DNA of 64,000 nucleotides from Paraburkholderia tropica (lineage in GTDB: Bacteria; Pseudomonadota; Gammaproteobacteria; Burkholderiales; Burkholderiaceae): NCBI RefSeq assembly GCF_914484835.1, contig NZ_CAJZAR010000031.1:1-64000 (forward strand). Reading direction: 5' to 3'. The position numbers and the translations under genes were made by a program. The notes below the pieces were generated by a model. That model was not told where the DNA came from. It saw nothing but the letters and a program-made list of their open reading frames with translations, and made no database searches. Shown one piece after another: positions 10,358 to 18,853 of this stretch (position 1 is the first letter of the stretch; the number at the start of each line of letters is the position of its first letter).

Positions 10358-10390
10358 AGGCGGACGGGTTCGAATACCCGCCCGCCTTTA
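10358..10390 (+). terminator. Terminator-like hairpin after lpdA
   Basis: AGGCGG/CCGCCT outer stem (10358-10363 with 10382-10387) and CGGGT/ACCCG inner stem, followed by TTTA. The T-run is short, so read-through into zapE is possible. Confidence 0.6.
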
Positions 10391-10409
10391 CTCATTTGCG
10401 GCTCACGAA

Positions 10410-11507
10410 ATGAACGTCACCGAATACTACGAAAACGAACTGCAGAAACGCGGTTACCAACCCGATACGGCGCAACGCGTTGCGATCGAGCGGCTGCAGC
10501 GGTGCTACGACGAGTGGGTCGAATACAAATCGCGTCGTTCGAACGCGTTCTGGAAACTCATCAACCGTCCCGATCTGCCGCGCGGCGTCTACATGTGGGG
10601 CGGGGTGGGGCGCGGCAAGAGCTTCCTGATGGACAGCTTCTACGCGGTCGTGCCGGTGCAGCGCAAGACGCGCCTGCATTTTCACGAGTTCATGCGCGAA
10701 GTGCATCGCGAACTCGAAGAACTGAAGGGCCAGGCCGATCCGCTCGACGAACTCGCGCGCCGCATCGCGAAGCGCTATCGCCTGATCTGTTTCGACGAAT
10801 TCCACGTCTCGGACATCGCCGACGCGATGATCCTGTACCGCCTGCTCGACCGTCTGTTTTCGAACGGCGTGCAGTTCGTGATGACCTCGAACTACGACCC
10901 GGATCTGCTTTATCCCGATGGCCTGCATCGCGACCGCATGCTGCCCGCCATCGCGCTCATCAAGGAAAAGTTGGATGTCCTGAACGTCGACGCCGGCGTC
11001 GACTATCGCCAGCGCACGCTCGCGCAGGTCGAGGTCTATCACACGCCGCTCGGCGCCGCCGCCGACAAGGCGCTGCGTCACTCGTTCGCGCAACTGGCCG
11101 CGGTGCCCGACGAAAGCCCGATCCTGCACATCGAGAAGCGCGAACTGAAGGCGCTGCGCAAGGCCGATGGCGTGGTGTGGTTCGACTTCGCCACGCTCTG
11201 CGGCGGGCCGCGCTCGCAGAACGACTACCTCGAACTGGCGAGCCGCTTTCACGCCGTGATTCTGTCAGACGTGCCGCAGATGACGCCGCGCATGGCCTCC
11301 GAGGCGCGCCGCTTCACCTGGCTCATTGACGTGTTTTACGACCACAAGGTCAAGCTGCTGATGTCGTCGGCCGTGCCGCCCGAGGATCTCTATCCCGAAG
11401 GCCCGATGGCGAACGAGTTCACGCGCACGGTGTCGCGGATCGTCGAAATGCAGTCGAAGGAATATCTCGAAACGCCGCGCCGCATCGTCGATACGTCGCT
11501 GACCTGA
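10410..11507 (+). CDS. zapE: Cell division protein ZapE (AFG1-like ATPase)
   Basis: AAA-type ATPase of the ZapE/AFG1 family that associates with the FtsZ ring late in division. Length 365 residues. Walker A GGVGRGKS is at residues 64-71, Walker B is in LICFDEFHVSD, and MTSNYDPDLLYPDGLHRDR is the family's sensor region. The ribosome binding site before the ATG is weak (GGCTCACGAA). It is separated from lpdA by a terminator-like hairpin, so the odh cluster and zapE may be expressed independently. Confidence 0.93.
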   Translation: MNVTEYYENELQKRGYQPDTAQRVAIERLQRCYDEWVEYKSRRSNAFWKLINRPDLPRGVYMWGGVGRGKSFLMDSFYAVVPVQRKTRLHFHEFMREVHRELEELKGQADPLDELARRIAKRYRLICFDEFHVSDIADAMILYRLLDRLFSNGVQFVMTSNYDPDLLYPDGLHRDRMLPAIALIKEKLDVLNVDAGVDYRQRTLAQVEVYHTPLGAAADKALRHSFAQLAAVPDESPILHIEKRELKALRKADGVVWFDFATLCGGPRSQNDYLELASRFHAVILSDVPQMTPRMASEARRFTWLIDVFYDHKVKLLMSSAVPPEDLYPEGPMANEFTRTVSRIVEMQSKEYLETPRRIVDTSLT

Positions 11508-11562
11508 GTGCTGACCGCAGTGCCGACCTGAGCGCGCGCACCCCTGCGACATCGCAAAAATA

Positions 11563-11594
11563 GAGTCCGAAGCGTTTTTTCAAGATTCGGACTC
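11563..11594. other. Perfect 9-bp inverted repeat with T-rich loop
   Basis: GAGTCCGAA (11563-11571) and TTCGGACTC (11586-11594) with a 14-base loop containing six T residues. It lies between zapE and the DUF4096 gene. It does not have the stem-then-T-run order of a normal terminator; role unknown. Confidence 0.6.
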
Positions 11595-11628
11595 GTCTGA
11601 TATGGCCCGCGCGGGCGAGTGGATATCG

Positions 11629-11652
11629 TTGGTTCAGAACCGTTCTGACCAA
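11629..11652 (+). promoter_or_regulatory. Palindrome abutting the DUF4096 ribosome binding site
   Basis: TTGGT-T-CAGAA, three-base centre, TTCTG-ACCAA: two nested arms with one bulged T. The right arm overlaps the start of the Shine-Dalgarno sequence AAGGAG (11651-11656). In RNA it could hide the ribosome binding site; in DNA it could be an operator. Confidence 0.5.
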
Positions 11653-11662
11653 GGAGAACTCC

Positions 11663-12106
11663 ATGACGCCGCATCGCGATATCACCGAGGAAGAGTGGCA
11701 ACGCGTGTTGCCGCTACTGCCCGAACTGCGCCCGCGCTCCGAGCTGCGCGGCCGCCCGCTTGCCAACACCCGCTCGGTGCTCAACGGCGTGCTGTGGGTC
11801 ATGTACAGCGGCGCCACGTGGTCGGCCATGCCGCGCCGCTATCCGTCCTATCAGACCTGCCATCGCCGCTTCAAGGCGTGGCACGACGAAGGCGTGCTCA
11901 AGAACGTGATGGCCGAGCTGTTCGGCCCCGAGGGCGCGGCACTGTGCGACGCCATCGAAACCCGCATGCGCAAGCACGGGAGCCGCGCCGAAAAAGCCGC
12001 GCGCGCCCAGGAAGAGGTGCCGATGCGCAATTCGCCGTTCTCGCCGGCCGCGCCCGGCGTGCCGCAGCCGTTCAGCTATCGGTCGGTGTATCGGCACACG
12101 GTTTGA
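11663..12106 (+). CDS. DUF4096 protein, transposase N-terminal domain only
   Basis: A 147-residue protein resembling the N-terminal DNA-binding part of IS5/IS402-group transposases (DUF4096): EEEWQRVLPLLPE, then GRPLANTRSVLNGVLWVMYSG and the helical segment RYPSYQTCHRRFKAWHDEGVL. The DDE catalytic domain is absent. After residue about 95 the sequence is Arg/Glu/Ala-rich and no longer transposase-like. No terminal repeats or target-site duplication were seen. It has a good ribosome binding site and its own terminator, so it reads as a kept, possibly domesticated gene rather than an active insertion sequence. Confidence 0.75.
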   Translation: MTPHRDITEEEWQRVLPLLPELRPRSELRGRPLANTRSVLNGVLWVMYSGATWSAMPRRYPSYQTCHRRFKAWHDEGVLKNVMAELFGPEGAALCDAIETRMRKHGSRAEKAARAQEEVPMRNSPFSPAAPGVPQPFSYRSVYRHTV

Positions 12107-12126
12107 CGTGCGCACCAGGGTCGATC

Positions 12127-12158
12127 AAAAAAGGCCGCCTGATTCAGGCGGCCTTTTT
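12127..12158. terminator. Bidirectional terminator
   Basis: A-run, stem AGGCCGCCTGA/TCAGGCGGCCT and T-run (12127-12158), between the plus-strand DUF4096 gene and the convergent minus-strand DUF2147 gene; it can stop transcription from both sides. Confidence 0.95.
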
Positions 12159-12182
12159 CATGGTGTCGCGCGGCGCACTGTC

Positions 12183-12668
12183 TTACTGCTGGCGCACCCA
12201 GGTCTGCGAGCGGCCGAGCAGCGCAATGCCCATATAGCCGCGCACCACGAGCTTCTGGCCGCCATCTTCCGTGTGCATCTTGCAGCTATAGATCTTGCCG
12301 TTTTCCGGGTCGAGAATGTGGCCGCCGTCGTACTCGTTGCCGGCCTTCTTCATGCTGTCGATGATCGTCATGCCGAGGATCAGCTGGTCCTTGCGCGAAT
12401 CGGTGCAGGCGGTGCAGCGGCGATCGGGCTGATCGTTCGCACCGAGTCCCTTGATGACCTTGCCGGTGAGGCCGCCGCTGCCGTCGTCGCTGATCTGCAC
12501 GAGGGCTTTCGGCTGGCCGGTGTGATCGTCGATGGTCTGCCAGACGCCCACGGGCGAGCTGTCCTGCGCATGCGCGGCGGCGATGCCGCCCAGCAGCGCG
12601 CCGGCCAGCGCGAGATGACGCGCCGCGCGCGCGGCGAACGAAAGGGGGCGACCGTCGATACGGTTCAT
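12183..12668 (-). CDS. DUF2147 secreted protein
   Basis: 161-residue exported protein. A signal peptide (residues 1-34, cleavage after AAAHA) is followed by the DUF2147 domain: VGVWQTIDDHTGQPKALVQI, GLTGKVIKG, a CxxC pair in RRCTACTD, DQLILGMTII and the end motif RSQTWVRQQ. The function of the family is unknown; it is lipocalin-like in predicted character. A very strong ribosome binding site GGAGGAAG precedes the ATG complementary to 12666-12668. It lies 236 bases downstream of the TpsB gene on the same strand, with GC-rich hairpins in the gap, so co-transcription is uncertain. Confidence 0.9.
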   Translation of the reverse strand: MNRIDGRPLSFAARAARHLALAGALLGGIAAAHAQDSSPVGVWQTIDDHTGQPKALVQISDDGSGGLTGKVIKGLGANDQPDRRCTACTDSRKDQLILGMTIIDSMKKAGNEYDGGHILDPENGKIYSCKMHTEDGGQKLVVRGYMGIALLGRSQTWVRQQ

Positions 12669-12904
12669 GTGTCTTCCTCCACTGATGTTTATGTGTGTGT
12701 ACCGCACGCACGGCATGCAACGCGCGCAGGCACGTGCAGACGCGTGACGCGATGGCGCGCTCATGCAGTCAGGGCAGCATACGCGAAAGCGCCGCGCGCG
12801 TTTGCGAGTAGGAACTCTAGTCGGCGCGGCGCGCGCGGCACGCGGCTTGCCGCACGTGCCGTGCCTCGCGCGCCGCACGCATCTCTCACATCTCGCCCAT
12901 CGCA

Positions 12905-14638
12905 TCAGTTGAGTTGATACGAGAAAGTCGCGTTGATGCGCGGGCTGCGCGACGGGCTCTCGATCGGCGCATCGGCGAGCGCCTTCGCCACGGAGAGATC
13001 GAGGCTGTAGTACTTGCCGTCCGAGATCCGAAACCCGAACGACGCCGACGACAGCCGCGAAGGCGAGGGCGTGCCCGCATGCAGATAGACGCGCGCCATG
13101 TCGAACGAGACATAAGGCGTGATCGTTTGCAGCCACGTGCGGCCGATCTTGAACGGATGATTCAGTTCGAGCAGGAAGCCCCAGCCCGAATCGCCCGAGG
13201 CTTCGCCCGGCTGGTAGCCCGCCGCGAAGCGCTGCGCGCCGAACGAGATCTGCTCCGAAGTCGGCAGCGTGACCGCGCTGTACTGGCCCGTGACCGCCAC
13301 CGAGGTGCCGAAGCCCATCGGCCAGTCGTTGGTCTGCGAGAACGACGCATTGGTGCGCACGAAATTCAGCGACACGGGGTTTTGCAGCACCACGCCCGGG
13401 ATATTCGTATCGGCGCCTTTCGACGCGCCGAGGATATTGAACGCCTTCGCCACCGCGATGCTCGCCTTGCGCACCTGGCCCGTCTGCACGTCGGTGTAAT
13501 CGGCTTGCAGCTGCAGCACGCGCACCTGCGAATGCGTGTCGTACTGAAAGCCGTTGATCGTGTTGTGATAGCGGTCCTCGTCGTGCGTGGCGTAGGCGCT
13601 CGCGGTGCCCACCACGCTGCGCGTGTTGCTGAGCAGCAGCGGGTAGGACAGCGAACCCGTGATCTTGTCGCTGATGACGGTGCGCTCCACGTAATTCGGC
13701 AGGCCCGGATTGTCGGCGGGATTGCCGCGATAGTGCGAGGCATCGACCTTCGCGGTGAGGCCGTCGCTCGCGATCGGCACGGCGGCGTGCGCGGCCAGAT
13801 AGGTGACGTTGTCGCGGCCCTTGGGCAGCAGCGCGGACACGCTCAACTGCTCGCCGAACGGCGTCAGCCCGTTCTCGGTCAGCGTGAGCAGACCCTGCAC
13901 GCCCGGATGATTGAAGTCGATGCCGGTGCTGATGTCGTACGGCTTTTGCGTGGCGTCGAGTTCGAGCGTGGTGGCGCCGTCGGTGCTCGTGGGCGGCGGC
14001 ACGTTGGCCTTCACCTTGAGTCCAGGCAGCAGGCCGAGCACGTTGATATAGCGCTGGAACGTGGCCGTGCGCAGCGGCCGGTCCTCGACGATATGCGCGG
14101 CGATGGCGCGCATCTTGTCCTCGAGCTTGCCCGGCTTGCCGGTAATCGTCACGCTGCCCACATAGCCTTCGACGACCGTGATGCGCACCACGCCGCCCGC
14201 GAAATCCTGCGCGGGCACGAACGCGAACGACAGCGCGTAGCCGCGCTCCTGATAGAGCTTCGTCACGCCGTTGGCCGTCTCGATCAGCTGGCCGATCGTG
14301 ATGTCGTGATTCGCGAGGGGCGCGAAACGCTGCGCGACCTCGTCGAAGGGAATCGACTTCACGCCTTCGACCTTGAACGTGGTCGGTGTGAGATGCGTGG
14401 CGAGCAACTGTTGCAGCTGAGGCGTCTGCTGCTGCACCTGCACGGTCACGTTCGGCGCCTTCTGCGGCGCGTTGATCTGCGGCAGTGCGTCGAGCGGATT
14501 GCCCCCTGCGGGGTTGCCGCCCGACGCCGGCCGGTTCTGTGGTCCTGCTTGTTGTGCTACTGCCACCCCCGTCAAGCCAGCGCTCGCCATCACCCCCAAC
14601 GCGGCGAGCACGGCCCATTCTGCGACTGCGCCTTTCAT
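12905..14638 (-). CDS. TpsB-family outer-membrane transporter (ShlB/FhaC/HecB type)
   Basis: 577-residue Omp85-superfamily transporter of the two-partner secretion type. It has a signal peptide ending near AVAQQ, a Gln/Pro-rich linker, a POTRA domain around residues 85-165 (FKVEGVKSIPFDEV ... YVGSVTITGKPGK), a second POTRA-like segment, and a beta-barrel finishing in an alternating-residue strand with C-terminal FSYQLN. The family exports large beta-helical TpsA exoproteins, but no TpsA gene is in the window. Instead the two genes immediately upstream on the same strand encode low-complexity lipoproteins, which makes them candidate partners (inference). The 230-base gap upstream contains a CCGCC-TTTT-CGGCGG hairpin. 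Confidence 0.88.
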   Translation of the reverse strand: MKGAVAEWAVLAALGVMASAGLTGVAVAQQAGPQNRPASGGNPAGGNPLDALPQINAPQKAPNVTVQVQQQTPQLQQLLATHLTPTTFKVEGVKSIPFDEVAQRFAPLANHDITIGQLIETANGVTKLYQERGYALSFAFVPAQDFAGGVVRITVVEGYVGSVTITGKPGKLEDKMRAIAAHIVEDRPLRTATFQRYINVLGLLPGLKVKANVPPPTSTDGATTLELDATQKPYDISTGIDFNHPGVQGLLTLTENGLTPFGEQLSVSALLPKGRDNVTYLAAHAAVPIASDGLTAKVDASHYRGNPADNPGLPNYVERTVISDKITGSLSYPLLLSNTRSVVGTASAYATHDEDRYHNTINGFQYDTHSQVRVLQLQADYTDVQTGQVRKASIAVAKAFNILGASKGADTNIPGVVLQNPVSLNFVRTNASFSQTNDWPMGFGTSVAVTGQYSAVTLPTSEQISFGAQRFAAGYQPGEASGDSGWGFLLELNHPFKIGRTWLQTITPYVSFDMARVYLHAGTPSPSRLSSASFGFRISDGKYYSLDLSVAKALADAPIESPSRSPRINATFSYQLN

Positions 14639-14868
14639 CGGACTGCCCTCGGACTTGTCGGTCGGCGCGCCCGGTTTCTTTGAAGCGACCGGTGCGCGCC
14701 GCCTTTTTGTGCCGCCTTTTCGGCGGTCTGTGGCTCCCTGATTGCCTGTGTTTTTATTCCTGCGGACTCCGTACTACCTTGCCGATCTGCTTCGCATTAC
14801 GCGCGCGGCTTCCCTCTCCAGACGCCGCGTCACGCGTTGCTCATGTTGCCCGATGATCGTTGCGCGTG

Positions 14869-16368
14869 CTACGGCAGCTTATGCAGCAAGCCGCTCAGTA
14901 GTCCCCCTGATGTACTCGTGCTGCCGGAACTGCTTGTCGAACTCGTGCTGCCGGTCGTGGCGCCCAGCGCGCCCGTCACCGTGCCGACGATCACCGTCAC
15001 CGGCTGGAGCAGGGTGGTCGTGCCGCCGATGCTGCCCGCGCCGGTGCCCGCGCTGGTTCCGGTGCCGCTGCCCGATGTCGCCGAGCCGGCCGCGCCGGTC
15101 GCCGTCGAGACCACGCCGGAAAGCAGGCCGCCGACCACCGGCACGTTGCCGAGCGCGCCGGTCACCGCGCTCGTGCCGCCGGCCGTGCCCGTGAGACCCG
15201 TGACCGACGACAGCGGCGAGCCGCCCAGCCCGAGGCTCGCGATCGCCGCATTGAGCGGACCGAGCGGGCCTTGCGCGGCCGCGCCGGTCGGCGCGCCGCT
15301 GCCGACGAGCGCCGTGCTGCCGCCGACGAGACTCGTGATCAGACCCGGAATCGGCGCGGCGCCATTCGGTCCGTTCGGATTCACGAGGCCGCCCGCATTG
15401 GTGACTGTGTTGCCGAGCGCCGAGACCAGCGTGCCGACGTCGGCGCCCACCGGCGCGAGCGGGCCGAGCGCGCTGAGCGCGGCGGTCGTCGACGTGCCGC
15501 CCGTGGTCGACGAGATCGTGCTGCCGGCCGTATCGAGCGCGCCGCCGACCTTGGCGAGCAGCCCCGAAACCGGCACGCCCAGACCCGTCGTCGTGCCCAC
15601 CTGCTGCGTGAGGACGCCGGCCTCGATCACGAGCGGCGTGATGGCGGTGCTGAGCGGCTGCGTGACCTGCTGGACCGGCGCGGAGGCGAGCGCGTTGCCG
15701 AGCATCTTGCCGCCCGCGTTGACGGCGTTCGCGGTCGTGTCGAGCACCGTGGCGACCGGCGTCGTGACGGGCGCGAGCGGCGCAAGCGGCCCGCTGCCGA
15801 GACCGTCGACCGTGGTGGCGACGCCCTGGACGACGCCGCTCGTCGCGCTCACGACGTTGCCGAGACCCGCGACCGTGGTGCCGACCGGATTGGCCGTCGA
15901 GCCGGTCTGGCCGAGGCCGTTCGAAACGGCGTCGGCGAGCGCGCTCGCGACGGTGCCGGTGCTCGACACCGTGCTGCCGAGGCCTTGCGTGACCTGCGAG
16001 CTGGTGCCGCCGGGCAGGGTGGTCGAGCCGATCGCATCGCCGAGATCGCTGGCCGTCTTGGCGACCGTGCTGACCACGCCGCTCGTGCCGGTCGAGCCGG
16101 TGGTGGTGCCGCCGCCCGTGTTGGTGTTGGTGTCGCCGCCGGAGCCACCCGAGCCGCCGGTGCCGGCCGTGCCGGAGGTGCCCGTCGTACCGGTTGCGCC
16201 GCCCGTGCCGCTCGACGCCGACGGCGGCGTGTAGCTGCTGCCGCCACAGGCGGCGAGGCTCAGGGCGACCACGCTCGCGGCGGCGAGGGCGGTCAGGCGC
16301 AGGCCGCGCATCAACGTGACGGCCCGCTCGTGCGAAATCGCGATGGAAAGACTGGACGTGCTGGACAT
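14869..16368 (-). CDS. Gly/Ala/Thr/Val-rich low-complexity lipoprotein B
   Basis: 499-residue predicted lipoprotein: a long signal (lipobox LSLAAC, Cys41), then a Gly/Ser/Thr/Asn tether (about 45-90), then a repetitive region built from short segments of the form xxVxxLGxxV with PLAPVT-like breaks, and a Ser/Thr-rich end finishing GLLHKLP. Such proteins are often labelled collagen-like, but no regular Gly-X-Y triplets are seen here. The start at 16368 is chosen because AAGGAG precedes it; an earlier ATG (16389) and a later one (MRGLRL) are possible. It is a paralogue of the next gene upstream: both share NPVGTTVA, GSGPLAPLA, PVQQVTQ-LS-AITP and VGTTTGLG/VGNTTGIG blocks in the same order. Confidence 0.8.
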   Translation of the reverse strand: MSSTSSLSIAISHERAVTLMRGLRLTALAAASVVALSLAACGGSSYTPPSASSGTGGATGTTGTSGTAGTGGSGGSGGDTNTNTGGGTTTGSTGTSGVVSTVAKTASDLGDAIGSTTLPGGTSSQVTQGLGSTVSSTGTVASALADAVSNGLGQTGSTANPVGTTVAGLGNVVSATSGVVQGVATTVDGLGSGPLAPLAPVTTPVATVLDTTANAVNAGGKMLGNALASAPVQQVTQPLSTAITPLVIEAGVLTQQVGTTTGLGVPVSGLLAKVGGALDTAGSTISSTTGGTSTTAALSALGPLAPVGADVGTLVSALGNTVTNAGGLVNPNGPNGAAPIPGLITSLVGGSTALVGSGAPTGAAAQGPLGPLNAAIASLGLGGSPLSSVTGLTGTAGGTSAVTGALGNVPVVGGLLSGVVSTATGAAGSATSGSGTGTSAGTGAGSIGGTTTLLQPVTVIVGTVTGALGATTGSTSSTSSSGSTSTSGGLLSGLLHKLP

Positions 16369-16470
16369 AGCGCTGTCTCCTTGTTTCATCAGGGCGCTGT
16401 AACTGGCTATCGAGGCTGCAGAGCGGAGCGGCCGCTCTGCATGGGCTGATTCAGGCGCTGGGCTGGACGC

Positions 16471-18066
16471 TTATTTCTTCGCGCCGAGCAGACCGCCGAC
16501 CAGCGACGTGACGCCGCCGAGCGGCCCGGTCGTGCCGCTGCCGCTCGTGGTGCCGCCCGTGAGCGAGGCCAGCGAGAGGCCCGGAGTGCTGTTAGCCGCA
16601 CTGTTAGCCGCGCTGCCAGCTGTGCTACCGGCGCTGCTCGACGTCTTGACGCCCGCGCCGAGCGCCGCGCCCGCCGCGACGCTGCCCGTCGTGGTGGCGG
16701 CGGTGTTCAGCGTGCCGGCGACCGTATTGACGACACCCGCGACGAGGCCCGTGACCGGCGCGAGCGGGCTGCTGCTGCCGCCGGTCGCCGAGGTCAGCGT
16801 CGAGGTAACCGTGGTGAGCGCCGCCGTGACCGGCGCGAGCGGATTGGCGCCGCTGGAACCGCTGGTGATGCCGAGACCCGCGCCGATGCCGATGCCCGCG
16901 CTGCCGCCCGAACCCGTGCCGCCGGTCGTGCCACCCGTGAGGCCGCTGAGCAGGCCCGTGACCGGCGCGAGCGGATTGCTGCCGCTGCCCGACGTGCTGC
17001 CCGTCACGAGATTGCCGGCGGTGGCGACCGTCTTGCCGGTATCGGCGACGAGGTTGCCCACGCCCGAGGTGAGCGGATTGCCCGCGCCCGTCGACGCCAC
17101 CAGCGCGCCGCCTTTTTCGAGGCCGCCGCCGAGCGTTTGCAGCAGGCCCGCGACCGGCGCGCCGATGCCGGTCGTATTGCCGACGGTCTGCGTCGTCGAG
17201 GCGAGCACCGACGTGATCGGCGTAATGGCCGAGCTGAGCTGCTGCGTGACTTGCTGGACCGGACCGGTCGAGAGTGCGGTCGTGAGCGTGTTGCCCGCGC
17301 CGGTGACCGCGGTGCCGAGGGTGCCGACCGCGCCGCCGAGCGGCGTGGTGACGGCGGCGAGCGGCGCGAGCGGGCCGCTGCCGAGGCTCGTCACGAGCTG
17401 GCCGGCGCTGGTGACCGCCTTGCCCGCGTCGGCGACGACGCCGCCCGTGCTCGCGACCGTCGTCCCGACCGGATTGGTGTTGGTGCTCGAACCGAGCTGG
17501 CCGAGACCGTTCGACACGCCGCTGCCGAGCGTCGAGACCGCCGCGCCGAGATTCTCGACCACGCCGCCCGCCGCCTGCGTGGTGGCTGAGCTCACGACCG
17601 GCAGCGATTGCGAGGCGATCGTGCTGCCGACGCCCGACACCGTCGAACCCAGATCGCCGACCACGGTGCCCGACACCTTCGCGACCTGGCCGACCGCATT
17701 GGCCGCGACGGCCGTGCCGCCGCTACCCGTGCCGGTGCCGCCGCTGCTGGTGTTGTCGCCGCCGCTGCCGTTCCCGCCGCCAGCGGTCGAGGTGCCGCCG
17801 CTTCCCGTTCCCGTGCCGTTCCCCGACGTGCTGTCGCTCGACGTGGTGGTGGTGCCGGAACCGCTGCCGCCGCTGCCACTGCCGCTATCGCCGCTGCCCG
17901 AGCCGCCGCTCGTGCCGCCGCTGGTCTGCAGCGAACCGTCGTTGCCGCTGCCCGTGCCGCTGCTGAGCGAGCCCGAACCGCCGCAGGCGGTCAGGGAAAG
18001 CAGCGTGGCGATGGTGGCAGCGACGGCAGTCAGGCGTGCCGCGTTCGCGATGGAATGGTTCTTCAT
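16471..18066 (-). CDS. Gly/Ser/Thr/Val-rich low-complexity lipoprotein A
   Basis: 531-residue predicted lipoprotein with signal peptide and lipobox SLTAC (Cys28), a Gly/Ser tether of almost 90 residues, and then the same repetitive valine/glycine module as lipoprotein B. Recurrent motifs are GPLAPL and NPLAPVT (several copies). It is the first gene of a minus-strand series that continues with lipoprotein B and the TpsB transporter. It ends GGLLGAKK. A GAGGG element lies before the ATG complementary to 18064-18066. The function is not known; a surface-exposed or secreted adhesin/matrix role is a guess based on the neighbouring transporter and pilus locus. Confidence 0.8.
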   Translation of the reverse strand: MKNHSIANAARLTAVAATIATLLSLTACGGSGSLSSGTGSGNDGSLQTSGGTSGGSGSGDSGSGSGGSGSGTTTTSSDSTSGNGTGTGSGGTSTAGGGNGSGGDNTSSGGTGTGSGGTAVAANAVGQVAKVSGTVVGDLGSTVSGVGSTIASQSLPVVSSATTQAAGGVVENLGAAVSTLGSGVSNGLGQLGSSTNTNPVGTTVASTGGVVADAGKAVTSAGQLVTSLGSGPLAPLAAVTTPLGGAVGTLGTAVTGAGNTLTTALSTGPVQQVTQQLSSAITPITSVLASTTQTVGNTTGIGAPVAGLLQTLGGGLEKGGALVASTGAGNPLTSGVGNLVADTGKTVATAGNLVTGSTSGSGSNPLAPVTGLLSGLTGGTTGGTGSGGSAGIGIGAGLGITSGSSGANPLAPVTAALTTVTSTLTSATGGSSSPLAPVTGLVAGVVNTVAGTLNTAATTTGSVAAGAALGAGVKTSSSAGSTAGSAANSAANSTPGLSLASLTGGTTSGSGTTGPLGGVTSLVGGLLGAKK

Positions 18067-18853
18067 GGTGTGCCCTCGTCTCTCGTATGGTGTGCGCGGT
18101 GTATGCGCTGCTCTGTCTGTGTTTTGTCGTGCTGCGCGACATACACTGCAACAGCTGTGCCAATGCGAGCGCGCACGCGAAAACGGCCTTCGCGGCGCAG
18201 ACGTGCGTATCGTCTGATCAAGACGGCATGGGACTTTGCGCGAAGCTTTCTTCGCAGGAATCGATGTGTGGGAATGCGCGCGTTACTGTTCCCCGCGCGT
18301 TACGTCACGTAACGGCGCGCGGGCGATGTTACGAATGCCCGGGGTAACGTGACGAAGTGCTAATCGTTTTGCATATTTTCAATTCGATGAAGCATTCGAA
18401 ACAGGATCAACGGCAGCTTGAAATATCGCTTGATTCACCGCGCATGAATCGTTATTTACGCATCGAAAAGTGTTTCTAGTCCTGAGTAGTTAGCGTGCGT
18501 AACGCGGTGTGTGGAAGCGCTTACCGATCGGCTCGCGGACGTTATGGTTTGCCCTGAGTGAATAAAAAAACGCCGCGTGCCGATAATGATGTTACGTAGA
18601 AACAGTGGCGTAACGGGAGATTGCGTAACGCTCACGGTTACGCTATAAAAAGCGCACTGAATAAAAATCACATACAAGCAGAGTTGAACGTGGCATACCA
18701 GATTTGATTGGGATGCTTACGATTCGGCCGCGATGTTGGCGGACTGACATGGCAGTCCGTGGACCAGATGCATCGGCGTCGTCATTTAAAAGAAATTGCA
18801 GAGACAGCCGATGCAATGCCGCGTGAGAGCGCGAGAAAAGAGAGAGGGCCGAA
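18067..18853. promoter_or_regulatory. Long intergenic control region with GTTACG/CGTAAC array
   Basis: 787 bases between divergent lipoprotein A (minus) and flp (plus), clearly more AT-rich than its surroundings from about 18360 on. The core GTTAC/GTAAC occurs at 18282, 18299, 18309, 18328, 18344, 18499, 18591, 18610, 18625 and 18637. Several form inverted repeats: CGTTACGTCACGTAACG (18298-18314), GTTACG-N12-CGTAAC (18591-18614) and GCGTAAC-N7-GTTACGC (18623-18643). No gene is seen in it. Confidence 0.7.
18621..18649 (+). promoter_or_regulatory. Probable flp promoter with operator in the spacer
   Basis: TTGCGT (18621-18626), 17-base spacer, TATAAA (18644-18649). The inverted repeat GCGTAAC-N7-GTTACGC (18623-18643) covers the spacer exactly, so a bound regulator would sit on the polymerase site. 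The flp start is about 200 bases further on. Confidence 0.6.

Noticed and set aside
10362..10384. GGGTTCGAATACCCG before zapE looks like a tRNA T-arm.
   Set aside because: No acceptor, D or anticodon arm surrounds it; it is explained by the terminator-like hairpin.
18590..18853. Possible sigma-54 (-24/-12) promoter before flp, suggested by the activator in the same locus.
   Set aside because: No GG-N10-GC with the right flanks was found; a sigma-70-like pair with ideal spacing is present instead.
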